Under the pieces are notes generated by a model. The model made no database searches. It was not told the DNA's origin and saw only the letters and a list, made by a program, of their open reading frames with translations. Of a stretch of DNA of 64,000 nt, positions 9,311-19,707 are shown one piece after another (position 1 is the stretch's first letter; every line of letters starts with the position of its first letter). Made by a program: the position numbers and the translations under genes. This stretch comes from Isochrysis galbana (lineage: Eukaryota > Haptophyta > Isochrysidales > Isochrysidaceae): the NCBI GenBank assembly GCA_018136815.1, contig CM030941.1:3702608-3766607 (forward strand), written 5' to 3'.

Positions 9311-9860
9311 AACTCCTTGCTGCCGGCTCGAAGCGCCAATTTTTGCGCTTCGTTAGGTTTCACGCTTAGAAGCAGCGTGTACAGGATGAGGTGCGTGCAA
9401 CACGCAACACCGTGTAAGAGTAAGAGATTATATGTCGTTTTATGCGAGATGTGAGATGCCGTGGGCCGTGGCCGTGGGCGAAAAGTGGCGCAACGTATTT
9501 TCTTCTCGGGCCCCCAAGAGAGCCACCGTGCCCCCCCCCCCGGGGGGGGAGAGACTGACATCGCTCAGCGCCGAAAGTCCGTTTCCTCCCGGCACATCTC
9601 TTACCTAAACGGCGTATTTTTGTTAGAAAGAGAAAGTGAAGTTCCACTATTGTAATATTGGATCTGCATTTCCCCCCCCAGTTTTTCACTTTATTCATTT
9701 CTAGATCACCGAAGCTATGGGCTGTTCGGCCATCCAAGGGTGTGGGGGAATGTCCCTCAGAGTCCCCTGAGAGCTTGGGGGCTACGGATGAGCGGGTAAC
9801 GAGCAGTTATCAAAAGAAAGTGTGGAAGCTCCAATTTTGGCGCTTCGGCAGCAAGGAGTT
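9311..9860. repeat. Segment bounded by about 24-bp inverted repeats
   Basis: AACTCCTTGCTGCCG then GAAGCGCCAA (9311-9340) is mirrored by TTGGCGCTTC then GGCAGCAAGGAGTT (9837-9860), with a 4-nt insertion (GCTC) in the left arm. The 550-bp interior has no coding signal. It may be a small non-autonomous DNA element just upstream of the p24 gene. Confidence 0.5.
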
Positions 9861-9942
9861 AATGATCGTTTAACTTTGTACCCAATAGGCTGCAGACCTC
9901 CCCCACCCTCCCCCCCCCCCCCCAACTTGCCCGGGTGCGGCG

Positions 9943-10967
9943 ATGCTGTCGGCCGCGCCGGCTGCGATCCTCGCCCCGCCGCTGCGCCTGCTGCTGCTAC
10001 TGCTGCTTCAGTTGGCAGCCTGTGGCGCGGTCAGCTTCGCGCTCCAACCAGGCGAGGAGCGATGCATCAGCGAGGTGCTCATGCCCAAGGCCTTGCTCAC
10101 CGGCGAGTGGCATGTGGCCGTGACTGCGGCGCCAGGGGCTCCAGCAGACGCCACCACGCCCAGCAAGGACTCGCCGCCGCCGTCGCCGCCGCCGCCTCCA
10201 GTAACTCCTATCATCGCGCTGAACACCACAATGCGCGTCCTCTCGGCCAACGGCGCCACACTCTTCGAGTCGGCGGGCAGTGCGGGCCACTTCTCCGTCA
10301 CGGCTGTCGAGAACGGAGAGCACCGCATGTGCATCCGCGCCGACGGTGGTGCGGTGCGGGCGTCGCTCAATGCCAAGACAGCGGTGGAAGTGGCGGACCA
10401 TTCGCTTGCTGCACGACCCGAAGATGTCGCAGCGGTGAGTGAGCGAGCCGCGCGTCTGGCGCTCAGCTAGTACGAAACCATCTGCGTCTCACTGCTGCCA
10501 TATGGCACAATGACCCATGTGGCCATGTCGCAGGTGGAAGCAGAGCTGGAGCGCATGGAGGAGCTGGCCAAGCACGTGCATCTAGAAATGGCCACTATGA
10601 GGCGGAGAGCGGAAGAGGCTGAGGCTCTTGACGCCTCGATCCGAGGGAGGTGCGGGCATTAGCGGGCATGAAGTAAATTTGTGCAAACGTACCCGGAGTG
10701 CCTTTTGCCAGCTACTCTAGATATGGGTTACCCGAAATTGACGGTGCCGCGCATTGCGCCAGCGATGTGGGTCAAGGCGTACCAGAACGCGAGCGAGCCC
10801 CTTGTTTCGATGGCCGATTGCTGACGTGAGTCTGTCTGCCTTAACCATCAAACCCACTCACCAGGCTCGTGTGGGTAGAGATTGCGATGATGTGCACCTT
10901 GCTCTTGATGGGGCTGTGGCAGATAAACTACCTAAAGAATTTCTTCCAGGCCAAGAAACTCATCTAG
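9943..10967 (+). CDS. p24/emp24 (TMED) family cargo receptor, three exons, 236 aa
   Basis: p24 proteins cycle between ER and Golgi in COPII and COPI vesicles and select lumenal cargo. Exons: 9943-10434, 10534-10649 and 10865-10967; donors GTGAGT and GTGCGG, acceptors CAG. Residues 1 to about 29 form a signal peptide with a leucine run (LRLLLLLLLQLAACG). The GOLD domain begins SFALQPGEERCISEVL and contains GHFSVTAVENGEHRMCI, with the usual two cysteines. Between its first strands is a proline-rich insert (about residues 65-87). Exon 2 encodes the membrane-proximal coiled coil (VEAELERMEELAKHVHLEM). Exon 3 gives the membrane span and tail: MMCTLLLMGLWQINYLKNFF then QAKKLI, carrying the FF ER-exit motif and a KKxx COPI signal. 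Reading only the first ORF would miss the anchor. A C-rich tract lies just upstream. Confidence 0.88.
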
Positions 10968-11240
10968 GTTCCACTGCGTCAAGCAGGCGCGTCACCGCTC
11001 TAGGTGATGTGCAATGGTCCTACCTGAAGAGGAGACGACGTTAGAAAATCTGCTTAAAATGCTTGGCATGCACATCTCGACGTGCATTTGAAGAATTCCT
11101 TCCCAGCGAAGACACTCATCTAGGTCCCCGCTGCATCGAGCGGGCGCGCAGCTTCTCTAGTTGATGCTCAATGATCCTATCTGAAAGGGAGGTGCCCTTT
11201 GGACACCCGCTTCAGATACTTGGCGTGCATGTCTCGGCAA
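10935..11240 (+). repeat. Diverged tandem duplication covering the 3' end of the p24 gene
   Basis: Two units with period about 156 bp (10935 and 11091) share ACTCATCTAGGT, GGCGCG, CTAG, GATG, CAATG, TCCTA, CTGAA and a TTGGC-TGCA-TCTCG block. Unit 1 contains the last nine codons of the p24 gene and its stop; in unit 2 those codons are broken. Confidence 0.65.
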
Positions 11241-11696
11241 GCAGTAGTCACGGCGCAATCGGATCACATGGAGAAAAGGTGGTGGATGAGCTTTGGGAAC
11301 TGGGACGGCAACGTGCGCCCGTGAATGGTGTAGTGTTTTGCACGGCTGACACTAAACGCATTTGGTATGCACGAGGAGCGAACTGTCCGTCTGCCAATTT
11401 TGTAGGAACTTGGGAACTAGGTGTACTGTAAGTGTAAACAGCCATGATGCACGGTGTACGTTGGGCTTTCTAGCAGTTGTCGCGTCGGAGTCAACAAATG
11501 TGGGCTGAAGGCTTGGCAGAATGAGCACCGTCTGTGTGCAATCCTTGGAAAGAGAAGCTCTAATGACACATTATTAGCGGCGTGATATAAATTATCTTTA
11601 AAAGTCCCAAGGCCGGCTATCGCTGCTATAAATTTAAAAAATATTTGCAGATTCTGGGCTAATCACCTACTACTTTCTAAGGTATACTCTATCTCA
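11241..11696. other. Intergenic, no gene recognised
   Basis: Short ORFs only; AT-richer near 11580-11660. Nothing else seen. Confidence 0.4.
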
Positions 11697-11990
11697 ACTA
11701 AGTTTATACTTAGTTCGCCCATGGGGGGGGCACGAGTCCCCCCTCCTTCTCCACTCCTCCTCTCAACACCGGAAGGCCTGCCCGGATCCGGATCACGCAA
11801 CCCGAACCGGGCCCGTGGTAGCGCACCCCGCACCCCGGCCGCACCCCCGAAACCGACGAAAAAGGAATGAGGGGGGGGAATCGAGGAGGCGGAGTGAGGG
11901 GAGAAAAGGGCGTTGTCGGATGGGAAGTAGTGTCTACTAGTCCAGCGATAGGTGATAGCCCTGAATCTTCAGATCTTTTTTTCTCCACTC
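11697..11990 (-). mobile_element. Short family B retroposon copy B3, inserted in a family A fragment
   Basis: Read on the minus strand it starts with the leader GATCTGAAGATTCAGGGC (about 11960-11980, preceded by an A run). It continues through CATTCCTTTTTCGTCGG and GGTGCGGCC to the 3' tail at 11700-11719, a perfect AACTAAGT/ACTTAGTT stem. DNA on its right (about 11995-12150) is family A interior, reversed (TGCCATGGGGGAGGAACC, GGCTTGCCAGG), so this is a nested insertion. Confidence 0.6.
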
Positions 11991-12210
11991 CTCCCCTGTC
12001 CCTTGCCATGGGGGAGGAACCTCCCATGCTCTTGGCATGCCTTATTTATGGCTTGCCAGGAACAGACTGCAGACTGCCCTGCTGACCCACTCTCTCCCTA
12101 GCAGTCTCGCTTGTCTCGCTCGCCCTGGCCTGTCGCTTGTCGTGACCAGCCCATCGCTCCAACCCCTCTTCCTCTTCCCTCCCTAGTGCCCCCCCGCCCC
12201 CCGGACGGAA
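11991..12210 (-). mobile_element. Family A interior fragment
   Basis: Reverse complement matches the conserved part of family A: GGGTCAGCAGGGCAG, CCTGGCAAGCCAT and GTTCCTCCCCCATGGC. It is truncated at both ends. Confidence 0.55.
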
Positions 12211-12640
12211 TCTCGACCGTGCGCACGAACAAGGCTTCCCAAGGTAGGAAGCCGAAGATCAAGTCTCCACGCGACCTCAGCACCCCCGCCTTTACGACCA
12301 ACAACAAAGGGAACCTGGTCATAAGTGCGAACCTGAAGCTGATAGCACAAGCGCTCGACATGGTGGATGGTGGAGCGGCTTGCCTAAACATACACATCCT
12401 CGCTGCGGACCGCTCCTCACCCGATGAACACCCACGGACACACCGGACCTCAGGTCCTCACCTAGCTTATAGCTTACCTCCTTCCGTGTTTCTCGCGTTT
12501 TTAGGCCAAGTCGAGCGTTCAGGTGTTCAGGTATCGCCGGTGCAAGGAACCGCCCCCTTGTGTGACCCTGATTCCCCCTCAGGTGTTGGCCGTTGGATTA
12601 TATCGTGGCGCTATTTTACTTCGGTCTTCATTAACTCACT
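12211..12640. other. Possible coding remnant (plus strand), unassigned
   Basis: An open frame (about 12190-12430) reads KPKIKSPRDLSTPAFTTNNK and SANLKLIAQALDMVDGGAAC. The composition is protein-like, but no family is recognised and no partner exon is seen. It could be an exon or a fragment of a retroelement ORF1. Confidence 0.25.
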
Positions 12641-13255
12641 TAAGGGCTTTCGAAAGATTCCTTCCTTATTCTTGTGCGTAACTGTCGCCCCCGTCGGATC
12701 GTCCGTCGCCCCGTCGCTCTCTTGTCGGCATTCTCTTCCTTGTTCGGTCTGTCAGTAGGTTCCTGTGCGTTCCGTGATAAGGATACGTAAGTGTGGAGAG
12801 TGTTGACGTGAGTGAGTGTGGTGTCATCTCGTCGGTCCATCGGCCTCTAACCGTCCGTCGTCTGTCGTTCTTCGTTCGTCGCTCTCGTTCTCGTTCTCGT
12901 TCCCGTTCTCGTCCCTCGTTCTCAACACTACCTCAATACCAAACCTCTCCACTCCCTCACTCAGCCCCAGCCTATCAATCCCGAACCGCCCAATCATGTC
13001 CGCTCCGTCGTCGCGCTCGCCCTCGCCCAAGCCCGTCCTCCCGCCTTCCGCTCTGCTGAGGAGGTGGTCCAGCCCGTCACTCCATCACTCCCGGCCACCT
13101 TCGCCGCGCCTCCCGCCGATCGTTTCCCTTCCGAATCATTGCATATCGAGCTAGTGGTCATGCTCGATCCGTCAGAGTTCCGCGTCCAGGCCCCTCTTGA
13201 TGAGTTTAATGTTGAGCTTCTTACTTCTTACTTAGGGGAGTATAGCCAGTCGTAA
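12641..13255 (+). mobile_element. Retroelement family E: 5' leader plus N-terminus of its first ORF
   Basis: A T/C/G-rich leader (CGTCGCTCTCTTGTCGG, then TTCTCGTTCTCGTTC repeats) leads to an ATG at 12995 and the peptide MSAPSSRSPSPKPVLPPSAL. The same leader and peptide recur at 62.6-63.3 kb (MSAPSSRSPSPLP) and a relative starts at 14038 (MSLSPPSSPSLKPACPPSS). Each copy stops within a few hundred bases, so only 5' pieces are present. A gag or ORF1 N-terminus is my inference. Confidence 0.5.
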
Positions 13256-13317
13256 TACTAGCGGCGGAAACAGGAGGAATATGGAACGACGGGGGGGAGC
13301 GGAAGGGGGGATGAAGG

Positions 13318-13400
13318 TGTCGTTCCGTCAATTGTGGGACATTAGTCGAATTGAGCGATCGAATGTCCACAGAGCTCTATTTTAAAATTAAATGCAGACT
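13318..13400 (-). repeat. Dispersed repeat D, copy 1
   Basis: The reverse complement contains CATTTAATTTTAAAATA, GTGGACATTCGATCGCTCAA, TTCGACT and CCCACAATTGACGGAACGAC. The same string is at about 37429-37528 on the plus strand, with a few differences. Confidence 0.7.
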
Positions 13401-13729
13401 TTTCCCCCGCGGCGCATGGGGGAGATTGATTTAGATTCGCTGCTTTGGATTTTGGTTACCCTTCTCCTTGATGCAAGTTGCATGAAAGCCCTTGGTCCCG
13501 TTGGTTTTTGGTCTTCTCCTCCCTTGGTTGCTACTCGGGGTTGCTCGATAGAAACGTCTAGAAGGTCCACGCTCAACAGCAAGATTTCTTCGATTGCAAG
13601 GATACCTCGCTGCGATCTGTATCCAATGTGATCGCCGCGGTTGCGCGACATAACGTTCCTCTTCGACTTTCCGCCTTGGTGGGAAAATCCAAAGCGAAGA
13701 CACGCTCCGACCGTCGCTGCGGAATCTCT

Positions 13730-14300
13730 CTCTCTCTCTCTCGCTCTCTCTCTCCGTCTCTCGCGACGTGTTTGAGATACCGGCGATGTGGGGTCTCGGT
13801 TATTTCGTGTTTTGCTTGGTTTGGGTGAATGATTCTAGTGCGTTCGTGAGTCGGTGCACCCTGTTGTTTTCTGCATCGTTGGATCCGACGTCCTGTCGTC
13901 AGTCGTCATCCGTCGCTCTCGTTCTCGTCGCTCTCGCTCTCGTACTACTCGTACCCTACAGTCTCGCCTCGCCTCGCCAGCCCGCCTGCCATCACAGCCC
14001 TCCTCTCACTCACCCTCGCCTCTCGCCTCTCGCTCGATGTCGCTCTCGCCGCCGTCCTCGCCCTCGCTCAAGCCCGCCTGCCCGCCTTCCTCTGCGCTGA
14101 CGGGCCTCAGCCCGTCAGCGTCTCCGAAGTCGTCCCCTCCGCCATGCCTGCCGCCGGTCTGCCCCCTTCCTCATTGCCCTCAGGCCCTCTGGGCCATTCC
14201 AATTCGTCAACTGCTGGGTGCTGGGGCGGGTCTTCGGCCGATATGAACCTTTTCGGAGGACCCCGGCGGGCGGGAGGAGTTAACAGGCTCTCCCGAGCGT
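13730..14300 (+). mobile_element. Retroelement family E, second 5' fragment
   Basis: CTCTCG-rich leader with CCGTCGCTCTCGTTCTCG, then ATG at 14038 and a Ser/Pro/Leu-rich frame. It resembles the copies at 12.6 and 62.6 kb in layout and partly in sequence. Confidence 0.45.
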
Positions 14301-14399
14301 GGGAACGCACTCCCCCTACCCCCTACCCGCAACACATTATCTAGATCTAGCAGGATGAATGCGACATGAATGCCAAGTGCCATAGCAGGTGGGTGGGTG

Positions 14400-15432
14400 G
14401 TTACATTCCCCAATCGAATGACTGAAGGGGTGTTCGTGCCTTGAGTGGACGTGATGGCAGCATGAAGCCTTTATAGCATAAACTTAGTTGATAGTTGAAC
14501 TTAGTTGAGCAACTACGCTCAATGGCGCCCATAGCTGCGAGGAAAATAACGGGATTTCCCCCCACCAGCTTGTATTCACCATGACGACGATCGCCGTGGC
14601 ACACATGCACAACGTCAATGAAGTCATCACCAGGCACAAGCACCCAAACGAAGACACATGGAAATAACCCTCGCCATACCCACCTCACCACATGCTTCGC
14701 TCACTCATGTTCAGCCGCTCTCGGGTCAAACCTCTGCGTATGCACATCGCAGCAGTCCCCGCAGGCTTCCTCGCATGTCCAGCTAGCCTGAATGCCGCCC
14801 TCAGGGATGTGGCTACAATCAGACAATGCCTTCCGGAGGGAATGGGCAAAGCAAGAAAAAACGAATAGCCACAGTCTTGCATCGAGACATGCTCAGCCCA
14901 GAAGTATGGAGTCTTGTAACTGGACTACTTTACGGTGCATTCTGCGCAAGCTTGCAAGACGATGAACAAAGAATCAAAGTTTGCAAGACGATGAACACGG
15001 AATTGCAGCGTAAGTCAATTCATGGGATCGTACATCATGCAGAGAGCCGAGAAATCGGCGCAACGCGACGGAGTACTCTAGATCCCAAGATTCAAATGAA
15101 AGCTGGGCTCCATGGTGCCGAACACGCATGGAGAAGAAAATAGTCGCCGGAGCAACACGCTGAGACATAATATCGCGCCCAGCCTTGTTGAGAGGTGCGC
15201 ATGTTCCGCGATGCATGGGCCTTTGATACATTCCCAAACGCATGACGCTGGCAAAAGGTGGGCGCGAAAGAGGTACGTGCTGGGATGGTCATCTCGTGGG
15301 TTGAATGCCACATTTACTGTACTTCACAGGTGTCAATGCGCGAGATTGACAGGCAGACGAGAAGTAGAGCCCAACGAGCAGAATGTCGGAAGGAAGCTTT
15401 AAGAGAGAAGAAGGCTTAGAAGTAGTCAAGCA
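14400..15432. other. Mostly non-coding; weak minus-strand exon candidate at 14510-14700
   Basis: At 14480-14506 are two AACTTAGTTG motifs, a remnant of the retroposon tail. On the minus strand, 14700-14510 reads VPGDDFIDVVHVCHGDRRHG then EYKLVGGNPVIFLAAMGA. This looks more protein-like than its surroundings, but it has no recognised family and no visible partner. The rest carries nothing I can support; the last bases probably include the 3' UTR of the next gene. Confidence 0.25.
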
Positions 15433-17494
15433 TCAAGCCAGTGGGCTGATGAACATGGGGTTGTCTTGTGCTGAGTCGCCAAGATCAGTCGCGTCCATGG
15501 ACTCGGACCAAAATGAGTCCAATACGTCGAGCATATCGTCAATCTCCACGTTTTCCTCGTCCATTGAGCACTCGCCCTCACGAGGAGCCGCTGCGGGCTC
15601 ACCAGCTGCCGTCAAAGCACCACCGACTTGCTCCTGGTCGTGCCCTGCCCCCTCAAGCTCTCCAAGTTCAAGTCTCCGACTTTGTGCCAAGGGCTCCTCA
15701 TCAAGCGCCAATGCGCTGGATGGCATCGGCCTAGACTCGGAATGCTCGATAGTGTCATCATCCTCTTGTTGTTCGCGTAGCAAACGTTGCATCTCATTTG
15801 CCTGCTCATTTGACAACGCAGCCTGCGCTTGAGCGTGCTGTGCGCGAAGCCGCTGCTGTGCTTGCTGGTGTTGCTGGACGTGACGGGCATGAAGTGGCCC
15901 ATCCATCCAGTGCTTGCCCGTGCAAGTCTGCTGCTGCTGCTGCGCCAGCTGCGTCTCCTGCTGTACGGACGTCAATGGTGGCTGCTGCGGTGGTGCAAAG
16001 TTTTGCGGTCCATCGCAAACGCGCTTACGAATACCTCGGACTGAGTGGGGCAAGTGGCCGTCCTCTAGTGTGCCGTCGCTTATGCCATCAGTCCTTGTAT
16101 TGCTCTTTTGCGACCCAGACGTGTTGCAGCAGGTCGGGCAGTACCCACAACCATTACACGCTCGATATGCCGCCGTTGAGCTCTGTTCGGCGGTGGGGAA
16201 GACCCGCGGAGATGGCGGCTGCACGGATGGTGCAAACGTGGGCGACATCGAGCTTTGTGAAGCATTGGAGCTTTGGCGGTCCGCTCCCATCTGGCCAAAT
16301 TGCATACCCGGCGGCCACGTTTGCTGAGAGAGCACGCCTTGCGCATTGACTGCCTCAAGGAACTCCTGCGACGGGCCAGAGTCAGGGCGCGGATTGTCGT
16401 CGAAATCGGTACATGTGTGCAATATGTAGATTGGCAAAAACGGGTGCCTTGGCAGAAGGCCATGCAAGTGACGCAAAGTAGGGGGGCTGACCTGACTCAA
16501 GTCGAGGTTGCGAGGGCGGCACAAGCTGCTCCCTGGGATGAAGGCCGAATCCCCACGCGCATCAGCCGCGGCAATCATCGTGCTGGCCTCGGACCCATCC
16601 GCTGTCGAATCAATGGACGAGCTACCTGGCACATCCTTGTCGCACGCACCTAGCTTTTGTGATGCTGAGCTATTATTCAACTGAGGGCACACAGGATTGC
16701 GCGATCATGGAGGAGGTGACTCTGCTAAGGCAATGTGAACTACGACTGGTGTGTGCCACCACATTGCCGCGATGCGTGCAAAGTTGTGGGCGAAAAGGCA
16801 ATCAGCTCCGCCGCACCTGCATCATGCGCAACAGAACGGGAGCAATCGGGTGGTTGTCCAAAGTGTAAAGAGGGAAGGATTCCCGTGAAAGCAGTGCGTC
16901 TTGGGCCGCAGCTGGTGGCTTGTGCAGTCCCTCGATGTCACCGAGCACGGTCCTCGATTTGGAGGCGTCCGGTCGAAACTCTTGCTCGGCAGACAGGTCA
17001 GCTCCAAGCATGTTTGCAGAGACTGGTTGAATGCCACGCCTCCTATCAGTGTGAGCTAGAAAGGCCGCAGCAGCTGCCGAATCGGCGAGGGAGGCGACAA
17101 AGGGCATGGCTGATGCGGGTGCAGACGCTTTGTTCACTACCCGCAGAGTCCCACACAAGTGCTTCACTTGCCCAACCTCATCCATCAGGGGCATGACAGT
17201 GAGCTCGCCAGCAAATTGTCTGCCCGCAGCCATAAAGCATGTAAGGCGGACACGGACGAACCGGTGCTCGCGCAGGCCGGCCTTGAGCTGGCTCAGCGCC
17301 TCAGGCTCCGCGTTGGTGCCTTGCATGATCTGGCAAGGCTGCCCCACGCTCTCTGCGTGTGAACCGCAGAGCTTGGTCCACGCAGGGTTGATGTGGACAA
17401 TGCGATACGGGGGCGAGCTGATGGTGAAGAGCTGCGCCTCCGGATTGGAGGAGCTATTGATGACGGTCTGCAAGAAGTTCGCGCTTGAACCCAT
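15433..17494 (-). CDS. PAS/LOV-like Q-rich protein, paralogue A (three exons, 599 aa)
   Basis: Exons 17494-16817, 16680-16492 and 16365-15433; donors GTGCGG and GTCAGC, acceptors CAG. Residues 20-120 form a PAS domain closest to LOV domains: INPAWTKLCG, then GQPCQIMQG where LOV has G-x-N-C-R-F-L-Q-G. Cys54 aligns with the photoactive cysteine. The later flavin-contacting Asn, Asn and Gln appear replaced (VRLTCF, FAGELTV, GTLRVV). Exon 1 ends with LYTLDNHPIAPVLLRMMQ, conserved in paralogue B. Exon 3 starts EFLEAVNAQGVLSQQ and has CNGCGYCPTCC, the basic VRGIRKRVCD, Q-rich runs and a C-terminal IDDMLDVLDSFWSESMDAT. A nuclear regulator with an activation-type tail is plausible but unproven. The start was chosen because both paralogues align from MGS; the frame stays open upstream through a C-rich tract. 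Confidence 0.8.
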
Positions 17495-17539
17495 GGCTCG
17501 CGGCCACCGCGCCACGTCGGCCATCCAGCCGGGGAGCGC

Positions 17540-17770
17540 GGGGGCCAGGTGGGGTGGAGGGGGGGGGAGCGCTGGCTGTGGACGGCAGGCGCGGGGGCGG
17601 GGGGGGGGGAGGGGGGAGTAGGGGGCTGAGGCCAGACTGTCGCGGGGGGCAGCCCGGGGGGGAGGGGGGGTGGGGGGGGGGGAGGGGGAAGTGGGGGGGG
17701 AGGGGGGCGGGGGCGCGGGGGGGGGGGGAGGCGCCGACCTCGCCCCCTCCCCCTTCCCCCCCGCGCGCGC
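17540..17770 (+). promoter_or_regulatory. G-rich tract (C-rich on sense strand) upstream of paralogue A
   Basis: More than 200 bp of runs such as GGGGGGGGGG and GGGGAGGGGG immediately upstream of the minus-strand gene. G-quadruplex potential on the template side is obvious from the runs; a promoter role is inferred from its position. Confidence 0.45.
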
Positions 17771-18612
17771 CCGGTGATGACGACTCAGCATCTCGCCCTT
17801 CGAGATCAGATCTCTCCTCGAGATGGACGAGCACCTCGCGCCCCCCCTGCCGCGGACGGTGCATTCCCGGCCTCCTTTCCACCGGCGCCCTCGCGGAGGA
17901 GGATATATTCGAAGAACCAAGTCTCATTCCGGGTGAATAGTAGCTCGGCTCTCGGCTTGCTGCGCGCTCGCCATGGGTGATGACTCAAGACTCTGTTCTT
18001 TCGTAGGAGTAAGGCAGAGGCCGGCTTCACAAATGAGAGTTTAGACTCACTCCACAAGCCACAACATTACCGACAAAGGGCCTGTTCTCTCGTGTACCAC
18101 TTGTGCTCTCACCCCTGTTGCTCGCCCAAGACTAAAGTACACCTGTTCCCACGCGTGAGTAGCTGCAAACTCCGATGCCGGTCCCGAATCGGTGGGACTG
18201 AACTGAACCGGATGTTCGATGTTGAGGAGGGTCTTGCCCGTATTTCGATTTTCTTTTCCATATTTCTTCATCAGAGGCAGCTCGTGTGCTTCTTTTGTCA
18301 CCGTTGCCTCCTCGATCGATGGATGATTGCATGTACGCACTGCATGTGCCGATCAGTATTATTATTATATCATGCTCCATTACAATCTGACCACTGAACT
18401 CGTGGGGGTCGCACGTTTCCACCCGCTTCCCTGGGCAATGTAAAAAAATTATAGCTCTAGAGGTCTAGAGCTAGAGGTTTTCTGGCAGGTTTTTCGGAAT
18501 GTTGAAAGAGCGGAGTTGGAAAGCTCTACTACCTAGGGCGGTTAAACAGATTTTTATTAGGGTTAGGGGTGTATCGAACTAATGTTGAAATGTGAAATGT
18601 ATTCGGCCGGAG

Positions 18613-18745
18613 GCCAAATACATATGTATTTGGCTCCTAGATGGGAAATACAGGCAGGGTGGTTCCAAATACAGTAAATACAGTCTGTATTTCGCCTTCG
18701 TCCAAATGCAGTCAAATACAGTACCAAATACAGTACCGGGGGGGG
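18613..18745 (+). mobile_element. Left end of a hAT relative (AAATACAG type)
   Basis: CCTAGATGGGAAATAC at 18636-18651 mirrors the hAT terminal repeat CCTAGCTGGGAAACAC. It is followed by at least five AAATACAG motifs in the same arrangement as the AAACACAG motifs of the 5-kb element. A perfect 22-bp palindrome (GCCAAATACAT and its complement, 18613-18634) precedes it. No transposase follows. Confidence 0.6.
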
Positions 18746-18789
18746 CTTCCATGTTACAAGTTACAAGTTACAAGCCCCCCCCCCCCCCC

Positions 18790-19690
18790 TCGTCGCCCCT
18801 CTCGCTGTCGCTGTCGCGCCCCTCCCCCCTCCCTCCCTCACCTCTCACTCTCACCACAAGCATGTACCAGCCCATCTCGAACGGAACCTCGCGCTCCGCG
18901 CATGACTCTCGCGAGAACCAGCTCAGCCGGCTCGTGTCGAACAGGCGATGACTACAGGCTCATAGGCAGAGGGCCGTTCGATCGAGCCGGCAGCTGACGC
19001 GGTCGTGAAAGGGTCGTTGATTGTTGCTTGCGGGAAGATGTCTGACAGCTCATAGTAAGAGTCGGGTCTGAGAGTGTCTGCCATCGGGCGCTACGAGCGA
19101 TGAGGTAGACCGGAGGTCGGAGGATTGCGACGCGTGGCGTCGGGCGTCGGAGAGTAGAGACGAGGCTAGCTAGCGAGCTAGTGGAAGAGAGGGAGAATGA
19201 GAATGAGAGCTTCTTAGGTCCGAGGTAGACACGGGAGACTACAACGAATGGACTCAAAAAGTCTGAGGGCACAGCAGAACCACACAAACCAAACAAAACG
19301 GGGCGAAAACTAACCACACCTGGATGGACGGCCAGGCGTCGGCACCAGGGCAACTTAGCAACGCGCAGACATGCGACAGAGGGGTCGGCACAACGAGGGC
19401 AGACCTCGCTGGGGAGCTACGACCGATGGACGAGAGAAGACAGAAGACAGTCATGGAACATTTGATGACATCGAGAGAAAGTAAGAGAAGAGGCAGAACA
19501 CCAATCGACGAGACCTTAAGGCTTAAAATAACCCACAACCCACAGGTTAGAAGTAAAAGTCTGTTATCGTATGGAATACGAATACGACACTCCCCGACTA
19601 AATTCGAGTCGTCCCGACGAGCGGCATGGAAAGAGAACAAAGCAACCGAAACAGAAGAAATCAAGAATTATAACAACAAGGCGAGAGAAA
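18790..19690. other. Spacer with a probable retroelement 5' leader on the minus strand
   Basis: The minus strand from about 19400 to 18950 has a family-E-like style: TCATTCTCATTCTCCCTCTC, then a short Ser/Arg/Pro-rich frame ending near 18952. The match to family E is loose. The plus strand has no supported gene. Confidence 0.3.
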
Positions 19691-19707
19691 CCAAAAACAA
19701 CCGAGAA

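Noticed and set aside
17494-17920. N-terminal extension of PAS paralogue A (and 21518-22117 for B)
   Set aside because: Open upstream frames consist of Pro/Ala-rich translation of C runs and do not align between the paralogues, whereas alignment starts sharply at MGS/MMGS.
18560-18600. Telomere-like TTAGGG motif (ATTAGGGTTAGGGG)
   Set aside because: Only about two units, so chance or a tiny relic; no array.
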